A stretch of 64,000 bases of DNA, taken from assembly GCA_025765615.1 (NCBI GenBank), contig JAIVFJ010000225.1, forward strand, positions 36,248 to 100,247, written 5' to 3'. A program made the translations under genes and the position numbers. The notes below the pieces were generated by a model that was not told the DNA's origin, ran no database searches, and saw only the letters and a list, made by a program, of their open reading frames with translations. Positions within the stretch are counted from its first letter, which is position 1. Every line of letters starts with the position of its first letter. The DNA comes from Zopfochytrium polystomum (Eukaryota; Chytridiomycota; Chytridiomycetes; Chytridiales; Chytridiaceae). This document shows positions 19,789 through 30,601 of this stretch, in pieces.

Positions 19789-22700
19789 ATGATCTACGTA
19801 TTTATTGTCGACACAAGCGCGTCTATGAATCAGATCTTTTCAAACAGTATTTCATTTCTGGACTGCGCAAAGAATGGGGTGGAGCACTTTTTCAAGGTTC
19901 GAAGCGCCGGGGCCACTTCCTGGAGTGGGGGGGACGGACGAGGTTGGCAATGAGGTTTGATGGGCGCCACATCTCCCGACCGCGGTGCGCGCCACTGTGC
20001 GGAGCACTCATTGGCGCGGAAAGCACGGTGAAATGGGACGCTGAGGGGCACAATTCAGTCGCCGTCTACGCCCGCCGCCTGTTCCTACCCCGGCCACCCC
20101 CAATGTAGCGTTACTGATCAAAGAGCTGACGCTGTGACCATCCTGCCTCTTCTCGTACTCCCCAATTGAAAAAACAAACCCAATGGTTCAATGACTTGTC
20201 ACGGGCGGAAAAAAACTTTTCCCGGACGAAACGAAAAATCGAACAACACCAACCAACACACAACGAACCAAAAAAATTTTGAAAAATTTTTGGTGGCACG
20301 GGTTATGTGCCACGTTGCCACGGCCCAGTGGGAAATGCGACGGTCTGACAAGGTCCACAACAAGTACATGCTGGTGACGTACGAGGAACCGCCGAAGTGC
20401 TACAAGGTTTGCACTCACAGCTTGGGGGGGATTGTCTCCCGCCAGTAGTTTATCAGCAAGCAAGCGAAACCCTGACACGACACAATTTTCACGGCGTATT
20501 CCTTCATCATTCTGGTCTTTCGCCGCCAACAACCAAAAAAACAGTCGGGGCTGATGGACTCGTCGAGCGCGCTGCTGGACATGCTCAAGCCGCTCACAGC
20601 GCACGACCAGTCCAGCGGTGGGCAGAGCCTGCACGCGGTGTTCGAGTACCTGAACCTGTACCGGTTCCAGGCGGGGCTGGAGACTGTCGGGCAGGGACGG
20701 TACCCCGGCCGCGCAGGAGGCCGTGGTGATTGTGTGGCTCACCGACGGCAGGGCGTTTTCGTCGGTCGACCGCAACGGCTTGCACTCAGTGACAGACAAG
20801 GTTTTGTGTTTTTGCTTTTTTTGTTGTTTCCGTGATTTGTCTCTCTTTTCGTCGCTTCTAAATTTTTTTTACGTTTTGTCTCCTCTCTGTTCGTGTTCTC
20901 ATGGTCACTCCCACCAAACACACCAGCTGCTGATCAACGGACTCAAGTCACCCGGGTCGCCGCTATACCTGGAGCCGTTCAGATGGGACCAGAAGCTCCT
21001 ATCCTTTGTCCTTTCCAGCCGCTCCGAGCCGGTCAATCCGGAACTCATCAAAATGACGCACGCCATGAACGGTAACTTTTGTCGCGAGAGAGGCAGAAGG
21101 GGAGGCGGAGAGAGATCCCATTCGCTACCTTTTCCCCCCTCCGGACCTCAGACCTGAATTTTGACTCTCTCGCTTCTCCTGAAACACAAACTGCCTCCTT
21201 CCACGACCTCACACAAGGCGACCTGTACTGCATTGATTCGGTGTGGATGTTGCAGCGATGCATAGAAAACTGCATGGGCGCGCAGAAACCGCCACACCCC
21301 AACATCCCGCCCTCTGTGCCGTCCGCAGTCAGCTCAAAAGTTTTTGTGCTGGCGGAAGAGCTTCCAAGTAACCGTGACTCAACCTTTGGTTTGTTTGCCA
21401 CAGTCATCACTCATTATCCCCCCTTCTTCACCACCGCGGAATAATCGACCTTACTCAGCGGCTGCGGGTACGCCGTCCGTCTTCTACAAGACTGGAATAA
21501 TGCCGTTTGGAGCGGACGCGCGCACGTTTCCCATCCCTGAGGGGTACTGGGTCGATGGGCAGCTGATACAGCCGGTTCGTGTTGTAATTTCCATAAGCAA
21601 AAACAACGGAAACTTTCAAAAAATGCTTGCTCACAATAACTTTGCTCGCTGTTTTTTTTACCTCAACCTACGTTCTCGAATTGTTAAAGCCACCGAGGAG
21701 CTCCATCCCACAGATTGCATTCTCAACGCAGGACGCGACCGTCACCATCCCGCACGGGTTTCCATTCGATCGATTCCACATCGATCAAGAAAAATGGCTG
21801 GAGCGACTCTCGGAACGGTCCGAGAAAAAGTCCGGGCTTTGTTGGATGGTAACGTGCCCATTGTTCTTTCGTTTTTCTTTTTTTCCTTTTTGGCACCGTC
21901 GAGATGACGGAGTTTTTGACGCTAAGTGCGCTGACCCTAACAAAACTTCCGCCCCTTGATTAAACTTTTTCAATTTATGAAATACAAGCTCTACGTTCGG
22001 AACAGCAGCAAAGAGGAAGGGCTCGGACAGCCGTTTGGGTTCTTCAAGGTCAGCACCGCCATGCGGGGCGGTGTGAGTATGTATGTGCTGCCCTACAATT
22101 TTCCGAGGTTATTTAAGATGTATGGTACGTCAACAACGAGCTCCCATCTTGATTGCTTTGGCGGAAACAATTTTAATGACCCTTCCATGGATGACTCTTT
22201 TTCTTGCTCCGTGCTTGTGCAAACAAATAAGACTCCCTTATGAAGCATGCTGCACACAAGACTGCGCTACCCCCCCAACTTGAAAAAGTCTTTAGATTCT
22301 TACATCAGCACGCTGCCAATATACTACTTCCAGGTACAGTTTCCTGCGATAACTCATTTGTCTGGGATCCCCTGTGCAATCAGCTAAATACCCACTACTG
22401 TTCTTCGTCAATGTTTTTCCCGCGGAAGCCGCTGAGAAATGTTTTCGTGAAACTCAAGATGGATCACTTTTTGCCTCCGGGCATAGGGCATCCCAACTTT
22501 ACTTATCCACTTCTCAATTTTGCAAAGGGCATTCGCGAGCAGGTGGGCTGATTCACAAATATTATGAGAAATGAACCACCGGATCATTGACGGGCATCCT
22601 TTTTGACTTTCGTGCAGGCGAAGATTGAGTTTGATCGGTGTATCACAGAAGCCTCAAAAAAAGCAAAGGTTTGGTTCATTCTCGTTTGCGATCGCCTTCC

Positions 22701-25443
22701 GGCTTCTTCTTCCTAACGTCTTAATTCCACGAAAACTTTTCGATTCATTAGGAGGAAGCCGAAAAGCAACGAGCAGACGCTTTGGCGCGAACGGACATAT
22801 CCATGCTACTTAACCAGTCCGCTGCGCTGTTGTGCCAGAATTCCTTTGACGTTCCCCGAACTAAGATGATGGCCGAGCTCAGTCTTCTTCGCCAATCGTT
22901 CTTGCACGTGAGCAACGCCTCAAACAGATCAAATAGGCTCGCGTCCAAATATGACGACGGTAAGATAGACATATGAAAAACCCGACACTCTAACCCTTGC
23001 ACCGCAACCACCAATTTCGGCCACCCTAGAAAAATCGCATTCAGTTCCAATCGCCGAAATGGGCAAGTATCAAAACACAGCCGCCTCCGCTCGCTTCACC
23101 CCTCTTCGCGACCCGCTTCAGACAGACGACGAAATTAAAGCTCGCTCCAACCGCGACCCGTTCGGAAACCCCTATGCAGACACTAGCAAGCCCGCAACCG
23201 CTGGCGGCAACGCTGGTGGTGACAAGGATGAGGTGGCCAACGAAGCATCCATGCTGGCAAAAGGATCAGTAGCGGGCGGTCCCGCCGCGCGCCGTGCCCC
23301 AGCAAGCTTCAGCCCATCGGGCGTTCCGCGAAGGAAACTCCGCCGCAGGGTGGCGCTGTCTCCGTCACCCTCGCCCTCGCCGGTGTCCTCGCCGGCGCCT
23401 CCGGACTCCCCGCGGCTCTCACCTGCCGTTGCCGGCGACGACGACATGTCCGACGCAGGCAGCGACGTGTCGTCGTTCTCGAACGCGTCTAGCGGCGGGG
23501 AATCTGTTGCCTCCTCCGCGTCGTCGAATGAGAGCTGGGGCCGATTTCACCACGCACTCGTGCGTGGCCGGGGGAAGCGGCGGCGGGCACGGGCACTGGT
23601 GCGGCCACCGGTCGTGACTGTCGACGCGCTGTCGAGGGAGGACATGAGCTACGACGGTTTGATCGGACGGTTGAAGGAGATGGTGATTTCTGCAGTGGAG
23701 GCAGAGCTGGTGGAACAAGAGGAATTGGCCCGAATCAAAGCTGCAGAACGAGATACGCCCAAAGTGTCGGTTGGCAGCCCTGGCGGCTCGGATTCGTCCA
23801 CTTTGGCGGCGGCTTCGCCCACCGAATCGGCCGGCAAGAAGAGGATCCTGGACGATGGACCGAACGACGGTCAGAAGAAGCGGATCAAAGTAGAAAAGGT
23901 GCCGATTTCGAGGAAGAGCGACTTGAATGGGAAGCTAGATTCAAAGTCATCACCCACGCAGGCAGCAGACAACCCGACCGAACCCGCAATGCAGTCGTTT
24001 GTGAAACGATCGAGGCCAGACCCCCGACTCCGGTTCTTCTCCGAACGGCAAGATTCCACTCACGTTGCGACCTTGCCATCTGCGTCAGCGCCGCCTCCCG
24101 CGCCCTCAACGACAGCCATTCCCATCCCTGCAGCAACACTAGCATCCTCTCTAGATCTCAAAAATCTCCAAGGCTTCGCCTCCTCCCACATAGCAGAAAC
24201 GCTCGCAAAGCTGCTCGGCCAAAAAGCCAAAGCCGAACCGTCCCCGACAAGTCCTGCGCAGGAGCAATCGCCGACTGACAACCAGTCACCGCCTCCCGAC
24301 GCGCCTAAGGAGTACGACACGCGTCCGCTGCCGAAAGCTCCCGCCGCCGCGGAAATCGGAAAGGACGCGCCGGCGATAACCGCGCCCAATCGCAAAATCG
24401 ACCCCCGCGCGGCCGTCATCCGCAACGCCGCCGCCGCCCCAACTGCGGCGGCCGACGCGCGAGCGTCATCATCCGCAGCGACCACACCCGCGCGCTTCTC
24501 GATGGCCACGCCCACATCCTCGCCGAAAAAGCCCTCCGCCCCTGCCGCTTCGAACCGCGTTCTCATCACCGAGCGCATCAGCGGCGGCGGACGGCGGAGC
24601 AGCAGTCCGCAGCGCCTGCCGCCGAAACGGACGCAGCTAACAGCACCTGCAGCAGCACCCGCTGCGGCCAATGCCGCCGCCCCCGTCGTCGTCAAAGTCT
24701 TTGAAGTGCCGTCGCCACCGCGGAAGGTCTCGCCACGCCCCGCCGCCACCGCAGCGCCCGTGACCGCAACCGGCGCCGCCGCCGGCGGCGTGATGGACAT
24801 CGATGCCGGCGAGTATGACGATGATGGCGAAGACGACGGGGTCTGGAGCGGACGGGACGACGACGACGATCCGTACAGCGAGTACCCGCCGGACGAAGGC
24901 GACGACGATGACGCGTGGGCGGGATGGGACGCCGCCGAGAGCGACACTGCCGCGTGGCGGGCGGGCAGTCGCGGCGGTGGTAGCGGCGGGGCCGCGCGAG
25001 GGGTTTCGCCGTCGCGGGGGAGAGGGGGGCGTGGGGGCTACGCGCCGCACTGGCAGAACCGCCCGCAACACCAGCAGCAGCAACAGCATGGCGGGCGCGG
25101 GGCTGGTGGCGGTGGCAACCGAGGGTGGGCGGCGGCGCGCGGGCGGGGCCGCGGTGGTGGGTTCGGCCGCGGCAGTGGCGGGGGACAAGAGTTCCGTGGC
25201 GGCCGGGGGCGCGGGGGTCATACCGCGAACGGCCGCGGGGGGTTCGGACAGCAGTCGTCCGCCGACCGGCGGGGGCCGGGTGCCGTGTTTGTGCGGGAGC
25301 GCGGGGACCACGCCGGGCCGGGTGGTTACGACAGTGGCGGTGACTTCGCGGAGCGCGGCGGGAAGGACTGGAACGGTGGGCGTGGTCGAGGGCGTGGACG
25401 AGGCGGCTATACTCGGAGACCGTGGAATAACCGGGGCCACTGA
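19789..25443 (+). CDS. INTS6: Integrator complex subunit 6 with RGG-rich tail
   Basis: INTS6 is part of the Integrator–PP2A complex that attenuates RNA polymerase II and processes snRNA ends in animals. Exon 1 (19789–19896) starts MIYVFIVDTSASMNQ, a von Willebrand A fold with the DxSxS metal site. Exon 2 (20329–20406) has KYMLVTYEEPPKCYK. Exon 3 (20545–20800) carries VWLTDGRAF, and exon 4 (20927–21071) EPFRWDQKLLSFVL. Later exons give GQPFGFFKVSTAM, MYVLPYNFPRLF, then AEMGKYQ and RDPFGNPYADTS, which match animal INTS6 in order. The last exon (about 23030–25443) adds a long disordered region and about 150 residues of GR/RGG repeats. Exon 3 is one base too long at the C run 20703–20706, probably a sequence error. 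Middle exon borders are approximate. Confidence 0.88.
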
Positions 25444-25600
25444 GAGCGGTTTTTCAAGGGCGATGACGGGAACCGTATCGTTGAGGTTGTTGTATTGCTG
25501 TTTGGGTTTTGCTCTTTGCGGCGATGAAATGCAGGGCTCGACAAATATTTCATAATCGGTCAAGATTACTTCTTCTTAAGCTGCGATCTTAAAAAATATC

Positions 25601-25606
25601 AATAAA
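25601..25606 (+). terminator. AATAAA polyadenylation signal of INTS6
   Basis: AATAAA about 160 bases after the INTS6 stop, followed by a GT-rich stretch, the usual arrangement for cleavage and polyadenylation. Confidence 0.5.
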
Positions 25607-26689
25607 CTTTGTGTGTTTCAAACATCTGGATGCGCCAAGAAAGATATGGCAGACTCCGCCTTGCCAGGTCAGAAAAGTTTCTCGGTTTTATTACCTCCAT
25701 TGGCCTCAGCGTAAGCGAATTCAAGGGTTGATTACATGTAAACAAGTCTGTGTCAGCGACCCGCTAAGAATCAAAGCCGACCGCGTCGACCCCTGGATGT
25801 AGTAGCCGGTTGCATGGAACTCGCCGTCTACACCCGCGAGCACCGGCCGCGTCGCCAGGCTCGGCGAGTTGTCGGTGTTGGCCTACGCAGGGTTGCTCTT
25901 GGACAGCATTTAGATTGTCCAGACGTGCTCGGCGTGGTGGAACTGCGTCGAACCGTCTATCTTTTTTGTAATGCAGGGCTAGCACAGGTCGACATAACCG
26001 CAGGTAACGCAACGCGACACTCACCCGCGCGTGATTTGATTGTTGCAGTCCTCGCAGACGCCGCGGCAGACCTCTCGTGGGCGTTCGAGTCGAGATCATT
26101 CTGGAGCTTGCTCACGGCCTCTCCCGCACTGGCGTCGATGACACCGCCCACGAGATCGCTCGAGCCGGGAACGATCGCATCGCGATGATTTTCCGCCGCA
26201 AGCTTTATGAGGAGTTTGAAGGCGCGCACGACGCTAGTCGGTACAAGGGGCGTGCTTGGGGACGATGCAAGGGGCCAAATTGTGGGGGGTAGTGTAGTGA
26301 GAGACGGGTCGCGCCCAGCTGCTTCAAGAAAGAGGCAGAGACAGACTGCAAACGATAGTCGCAAAAATTAGGGCGACGTGCGCGCCAATAATGATGGGCG
26401 GACCAAGAATGCGTTTGGTGGACCAAAGCTGGCCGCGTCAAAGTCTTCTCCATTCGGGACATCACTTTGGATGATGCTATCGGTCGGCGATGAGTAAGAC
26501 GATAGCATAGCATACAGGTGGGATACAAACGAAGGGGGGGCAACATCGAGTTATGGGGTCCAAAGAAAGCAAAAAAAAAAAAAAAAAAAAAAAAACAATT
26601 TTTTGCGCCTGCATTTTTCCTCCTGTCCTTGGGACAATCCACGCGCCCACGCCCCCCAAAAAACTACAAGTGCACCGACGGACACCACC
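25607..26689. other. Interval with a possible unresolved minus-strand gene
   Basis: Between INTS6 and the EGF-like gene. On the minus strand, fragments flanked by plausible splice sites are seen: an ATG near 26512 (MLSSYSSPTDSIIQSD), a helical stretch near 26100–26240 (FKLLIKLAAENHRDA), a Cys-rich CRGVCEDCNNQ before GTGAGT near 26036, and EFHATGYYIQGS near 25810. I cannot join them in one frame, so no gene is called. A long A run lies at 26571–26595. Confidence 0.3.
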
Positions 26690-26842
26690 ATGGTAGCCAC
26701 TAAGAGATCGCTTTTGCTGCCGGCGCTGCTGCTGCTACTGCTCCTTCATTTCGCGCCCGGCTCACGCGGTATGTTGGCTTCCTCGACAGCGTCAACGCGT
26801 CGTCAACGCCCTGCTCCGCCTAGTCATCTAACTCTCCTTCTC

Positions 26843-26913
<71 letters not shown>

Positions 26914-27577
26914 CCTCATCTTCTGCTCTCCGAAAACACTCCACCCCACCGCCTCCTCGTCCTTTCTCTTGCGGCCAGCGTCCGTGTGCAGCTCGTATGC
27001 TGATCGCAACGCTGGATGCGGCACAACTTCCTGCAACGCGGGCGAGGTCGTCCAAAGCATCAACGAGTGCTGCGCTGGTTCTGTGGTAATTTGGGAGAGG
27101 GGGAGGGCCGGGCCTTTGTTTGGTGTTCATCCTCTGCTTGCTAAAGCCTTCACACTTTTTTTACTGTCTTTCCAGTTTGGATGGTGCTTTTGGACAAAGA
27201 GCTATGCCGTCTGTCGAACGACCTCATATGTACGTTAACCTCCCGCGATGCGAAGTGTTTTTACTTCCGCCCTGTTTTTCCTCCCTTTCAATACTTCTTT
27301 TCTTCTTCCTTGTGCGGACCGCATTGGTGATCCTTATTTTTGTTTTCTTTTTCAACTTCCAGTTCTGCTGCTCCGGATGGACCGGCAGTAACTGCGCCGC
27401 GTGCATCACTCGTTCCGGTTGCGTCAACGGGTCCTGCAGCCAGCCGGGAGAGTGCAATTGCAACCCTGGTTGGACTGGTACAAATTGCGACGGTGAGTCC
27501 AACAAATTTTGGGGGGTGTCGTCTCGTCTGCATGTGCCGACCCCAACTCGCATTTTCTTCATTTAGTTAAGCAGTGA
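26690..27577 (+). CDS. Small secreted EGF-like cysteine-rich protein
   Basis: Five exons (26690–26768, 26979–27085, 27176–27229, 27363–27492, 27567–27577) keep frame and give 126 residues. The ATG has a strong CACCATGG context. A leucine-rich signal peptide (LLLPALLLLLLLHFAPGSRG) ends near the first intron. The mature part has about 18 Cys: CSSYADRNAGC, INECC, FGWCFW, FCCSGWTGSNC, and a C-terminal EGF core CVNGSCSQPGECNCNPGW followed by TGTNCD, matching the C-x-C-x8-C spacing of EGF/DSL modules. It is probably exported to the wall or outside; the role is unknown. Intron 1 contains a long CT repeat. The final exon encodes only three residues (VKQ). Confidence 0.72.
26849..26910 (+). repeat. 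(CT)n microsatellite in intron 1 of the EGF-like gene
   Basis: About 30 uninterrupted CT units, 65 bases before the splice acceptor, so it may serve as an extended polypyrimidine tract. Confidence 0.9.
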
Positions 27578-27959
27578 GGAACGAAACGGCGGCGCAACTG
27601 CCAAGAGAAAAAAAAGAAAGAATTATGAAGTTCAGGGGATTGTTGGATTTAATGTTTCATTCCGTGCGCAAGGGCAGTCCAGAAAGTGTACCACAGAATA
27701 CCTATTTGCGCGACACCCAAATTCGATGATGACGACACACGATCTGGAACAAATAAAAACAGCTTTCAAGCGAGAAGACGCCCAGGGCACTCCAAAGCCC
27801 AGCGCGCGCGAACCGTCGGCGCCAACCAACCGATCTTGAATTCGCGAAGATGAACGGCTTTCCTTTCCTTTCTTTTTTTTCTTTTTTTATTTTTTTTTTA
27901 TCTGATTTTGGTTTGGTCTGGTTTGCGCAACTGCGCCACAACAACAAACGAACGACGTC

Positions 27960-29439
27960 ATGTTCCCTCTGATCAACAACCGAGATCGCACCGTCGCTGC
28001 GCAGCTGGCGCCGACGCCGACGCGGACGCGGAGAACGCCCGCCTTCGGTGACGGAGACGGATTATTCGGTGAGTGTGCGAAAAACGGGAAACGACATTTA
28101 CTTCCCTCTCCCTCCATTTGATCTGGTGTCAACCAGAAAACGCTGACACACCCCTCCCAGGAATAGGCTTCGGCGGCTTCTTCGGTAATCCTTTTGGTGG
28201 AGCGGGCGCGGCTTTGTTCCGTGCAGACGACGGCGACGACGCTCTGAGGAGGAGTCTGAACGCGTCCATATGGCCCGACCTTGCCGCTGGGAACGACTCC
28301 GGATTCGGCGCCGCAAATGAGTCGCTGTTCGGAGGCCGGTCCAGCAATGGATTCGGTGGAGACGACGATCCGGCAGCCTTTTGGTTTGGGATCGGCGCTG
28401 GTTTCGGCGCAGGAGAAAATGAGGATTTGGATAAAATGCGCTGGCCCACGCCGGTCTGCGACGGAACCTGGCGGATAGCTTTCACGCCAACCGACGTTAC
28501 AGAGACCAGCCTTGCCCCCGCCACACTTCACCTCCATCTCCAAAGCATCACCGCCATGACGATTTACCAGAACTGGAGCTTTGAGGTTTGTGCCCTTCCC
28601 CGCCGCCCCCCCTCCCCACCAACAGCTAGACGCATCCAAACACTTTGCCTCTAGGAGCTTCGCCTTGAAGATCGCAAACGCGCTCGCACCTCTCCCTTTT
28701 CGAAACCAAAGCCTCGCGCCAACAACTATCGCGCGTCCACGCCGGCTTGCGTCGGAACCTGGCCGAGTTCTTTTGCGCCAACGGAGTTTGCAGAGACCGC
28801 CCTTTCCGTCCCCACTGTTCTCTTCCAAAGCATCACCGCGATGTTGCCTTATAAGATCTGGAGCTTTGAGGTTAGCTCCACAAGCTCCCGGCCCACCCCC
28901 AACTTGACAAATTTCAATAAAAAACTTCTCTCTAGGAGCTTCGCCTTGCCGATCACGACCAGGGACGTACCGCTCCCTCAAATCCGACCGAAATTCGCGC
29001 CGTCGTGCACAGGAATGACCCTCAGATACCTTTGGCAGGTCAGCAAAATACAACTACCCATCGAATGGCAGTGGCTTACCATTTCTTGATTACTCTACCA
29101 GTTCAAGCAGCTAACGTCGGACGCCGACCTGACTTGAATCTCGAATCCCAAAGAAATCCGGTTCCCAACAGCTTCTCTAGACTCGAACCAAACGGCAGAG
29201 TAACCACAGCTATTTGCAACTTCGGCACCGGAAATCCTCCCTTTACTCCATCAAAAGAAGTCGAGCAAACAGGCGAACTTTACTATCAAAGCATCACGTT
29301 CATGCCGAATTACAAAAGCTGGAGCTTCGAGGTGCGATATTTGCAGGGTCTCCCACGAAAATAAGCGGTCTTACTTTTTTTTTCGTAGGAACTTCGCCAC
29401 CAAGACTATGCTCTGAAGAAAAAGGGATCGTCTCTGTAA
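27960..29439 (+). CDS. Nup98-like FG protein with three GLEBS-type modules
   Basis: Six exons (27960–28068, 28161–28585, 28655–28870, 28936–29038, 29102–29331, 29389–29439) join in perfect frame to 377 residues. Residues 30–130 are FG-rich (GFGGFFGNPFGG, GFGAANESLFGG, NGFGG). Three modules follow, with cores QSITAM..Y..WSFEELRLED, QSITAM..Y..WSFEELRLAD and QSITFM..Y..WSFEELRHQD. The ITAM-x-Y plus EELRL-x-D pattern is that of the Gle2/Rae1-binding sequence of Nup98, which normally occurs once. Each module is split by an intron at the same phase-0 site (SFE|EL, after residues 178, 250 and 361). The C-terminal autoproteolytic domain of Nup98 is absent. Likely a nuclear pore or mRNA-export protein. 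A long antisense open frame here is a shadow. Confidence 0.75.
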
Positions 29440-29460
29440 CTGCGCTTATGCGGAGGTGCG

Positions 29461-29728
29461 TTTTGGGTTGCGTACAATCAACATGTGTTCATCACAACTA
29501 ATTTGATGCTTGAATCAAAAAGGGACAATCCGTGTACTGAACAGCAATGCACTCAGAAAAAAAAAAAAGGAAAATTGGAAAAAATGAAACCATTAGCAGC
29601 TATGAGGCGCGCCCTTCACTAATTTAACAGGAATAAACAAAAGGAAGTACTAATGAATACTGCTGCGCATCCTCCATGGGCCATCATGTTGTCGCGCTGT
29701 GGAAGTTTCAAACGGGCGCAGAAGTAAG
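29461..29728. repeat. Diverged duplicated block, copy 1
   Basis: Shares ordered matches with 30200–30481, including TGTACTGAACA, GAAACCA, AGCAACTATGAGG-like, ACTAATGAATG-like, a TGC[TG]CATCCT stretch and GGGTGCAGAAGTA-like ends. Non-coding as far as I can see. Confidence 0.6.
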
Positions 29729-30199
29729 AGGCGCTCACCCTAACTGAAAGACGCATCGCGACCGAAAAAATGCGAGAACGAGACCAAACTGAGGTAATGG
29801 CAATCTCTGAAAAACAGTCTTGGCCTTCTTAGCGGGACGTTGAGTTGTGGAGGGAACCCAACGAACCTACCGTGTGAGCCGGGTGCGAAATTCAGAAGGA
29901 GCTGCTGCTGCTGCAGTACCAGTGCCTGCAGCGAGAGCGATCGCTACACTCCCCATGTTGTGACGTCGTTGTTGGTTTGGAGCGGTGTGAACGGTTCGAA
30001 AGGACTTGCCGACGCCCACACAATATTTACGTGCTAATTGACGTTCTTCCCTCGCAAGTCGTGATGGTCTCGGATGGCTTTTTGCTGAACGCGGTTATTG
30101 TTTGTAATAGGTTTGCCCGCTTTGTGTTCCCTCGTGTCTGGGCACCGCGCCTGCAGGGGGAGGTTTGTTCCGGATCTGGCTTCGAACGAGCCGATCGAC

Positions 30200-30481
30200 T
30201 TTGAGTTGCGCGCGTGCAATCAAACGTGTGTCCATCATAACTAAATGTTGCTTTTGGCGAATCATGTACTGAACAACAATGTACTGGGGGGGGGGGAAAA
30301 AACCAGGCTGGAAAAGATGAAACCACGAGCAACTATGAGGTCCTCTACTAAAAGGAATAAGAGATAGAAAATATATGGTGTGAAACGAAAAAAAAACGAA
30401 CTAATGAATGTTGCTGTGCATCCTGCAAGGTCCATCATGCTGTCGCTCTTTGGAATTTTCAAATGGGTGCAGAAGTAGCGG
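30200..30481. repeat. Diverged duplicated block, copy 2
   Basis: Direct-orientation partner of 29461–29728, about 740 bases away and ending about 120 bases from the stop of the first SLC49 gene. The sequence between the copies (29729–30199) holds only short frames and no recognisable gene. Confidence 0.6.
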
Positions 30482-30601
30482 AAGAGGGCGGGGTAGACGA
30501 CGGGATTGAAGAGACGCAAAGGAAATTGAATGACACGAAAAATGCAAACGCAAGTAAGTAATAACAAAAACTGAAGATTTTCAGGGTAGCCTTTTTCTCT
30601 C

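Noticed and set aside
20701..20717. GTACCCCGGCCGCGCAG in INTS6 as a 17-base intron
   Set aside because: Far too short to splice, and removing it does not restore the frame; a one-base run error explains the data better.
24060..25563. Long minus-strand open frames opposite the INTS6 tail
   Set aside because: GC-rich codon bias of the RGG and Ala-rich coding strand opens the opposite strand; the products are low-complexity.
26824..27130. Minus-strand frames rich in RERERE near 26.9 kb, with similar ones at 32.4, 32.8 and 46.6 kb
   Set aside because: Translations of CT/GA microsatellites.
27887..29053. 388-codon minus-strand open frame opposite the Nup98-like gene
   Set aside because: It has no domain, and the plus strand gives a six-exon, frame-perfect model with repeated motifs.
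29840..30204. Short plus-strand frames between the duplicated blocks
   Set aside because: No domain, no consistent splice structure, no recognisable homology; perhaps a decayed gene, but unsupported.
30459..30601. Apparent extension of SLC49-A beyond 30602 in another frame
   Set aside because: It follows the one-base break at 31105–31109 and is Arg/Gly-rich noise; the true C-terminus ends at 30602.
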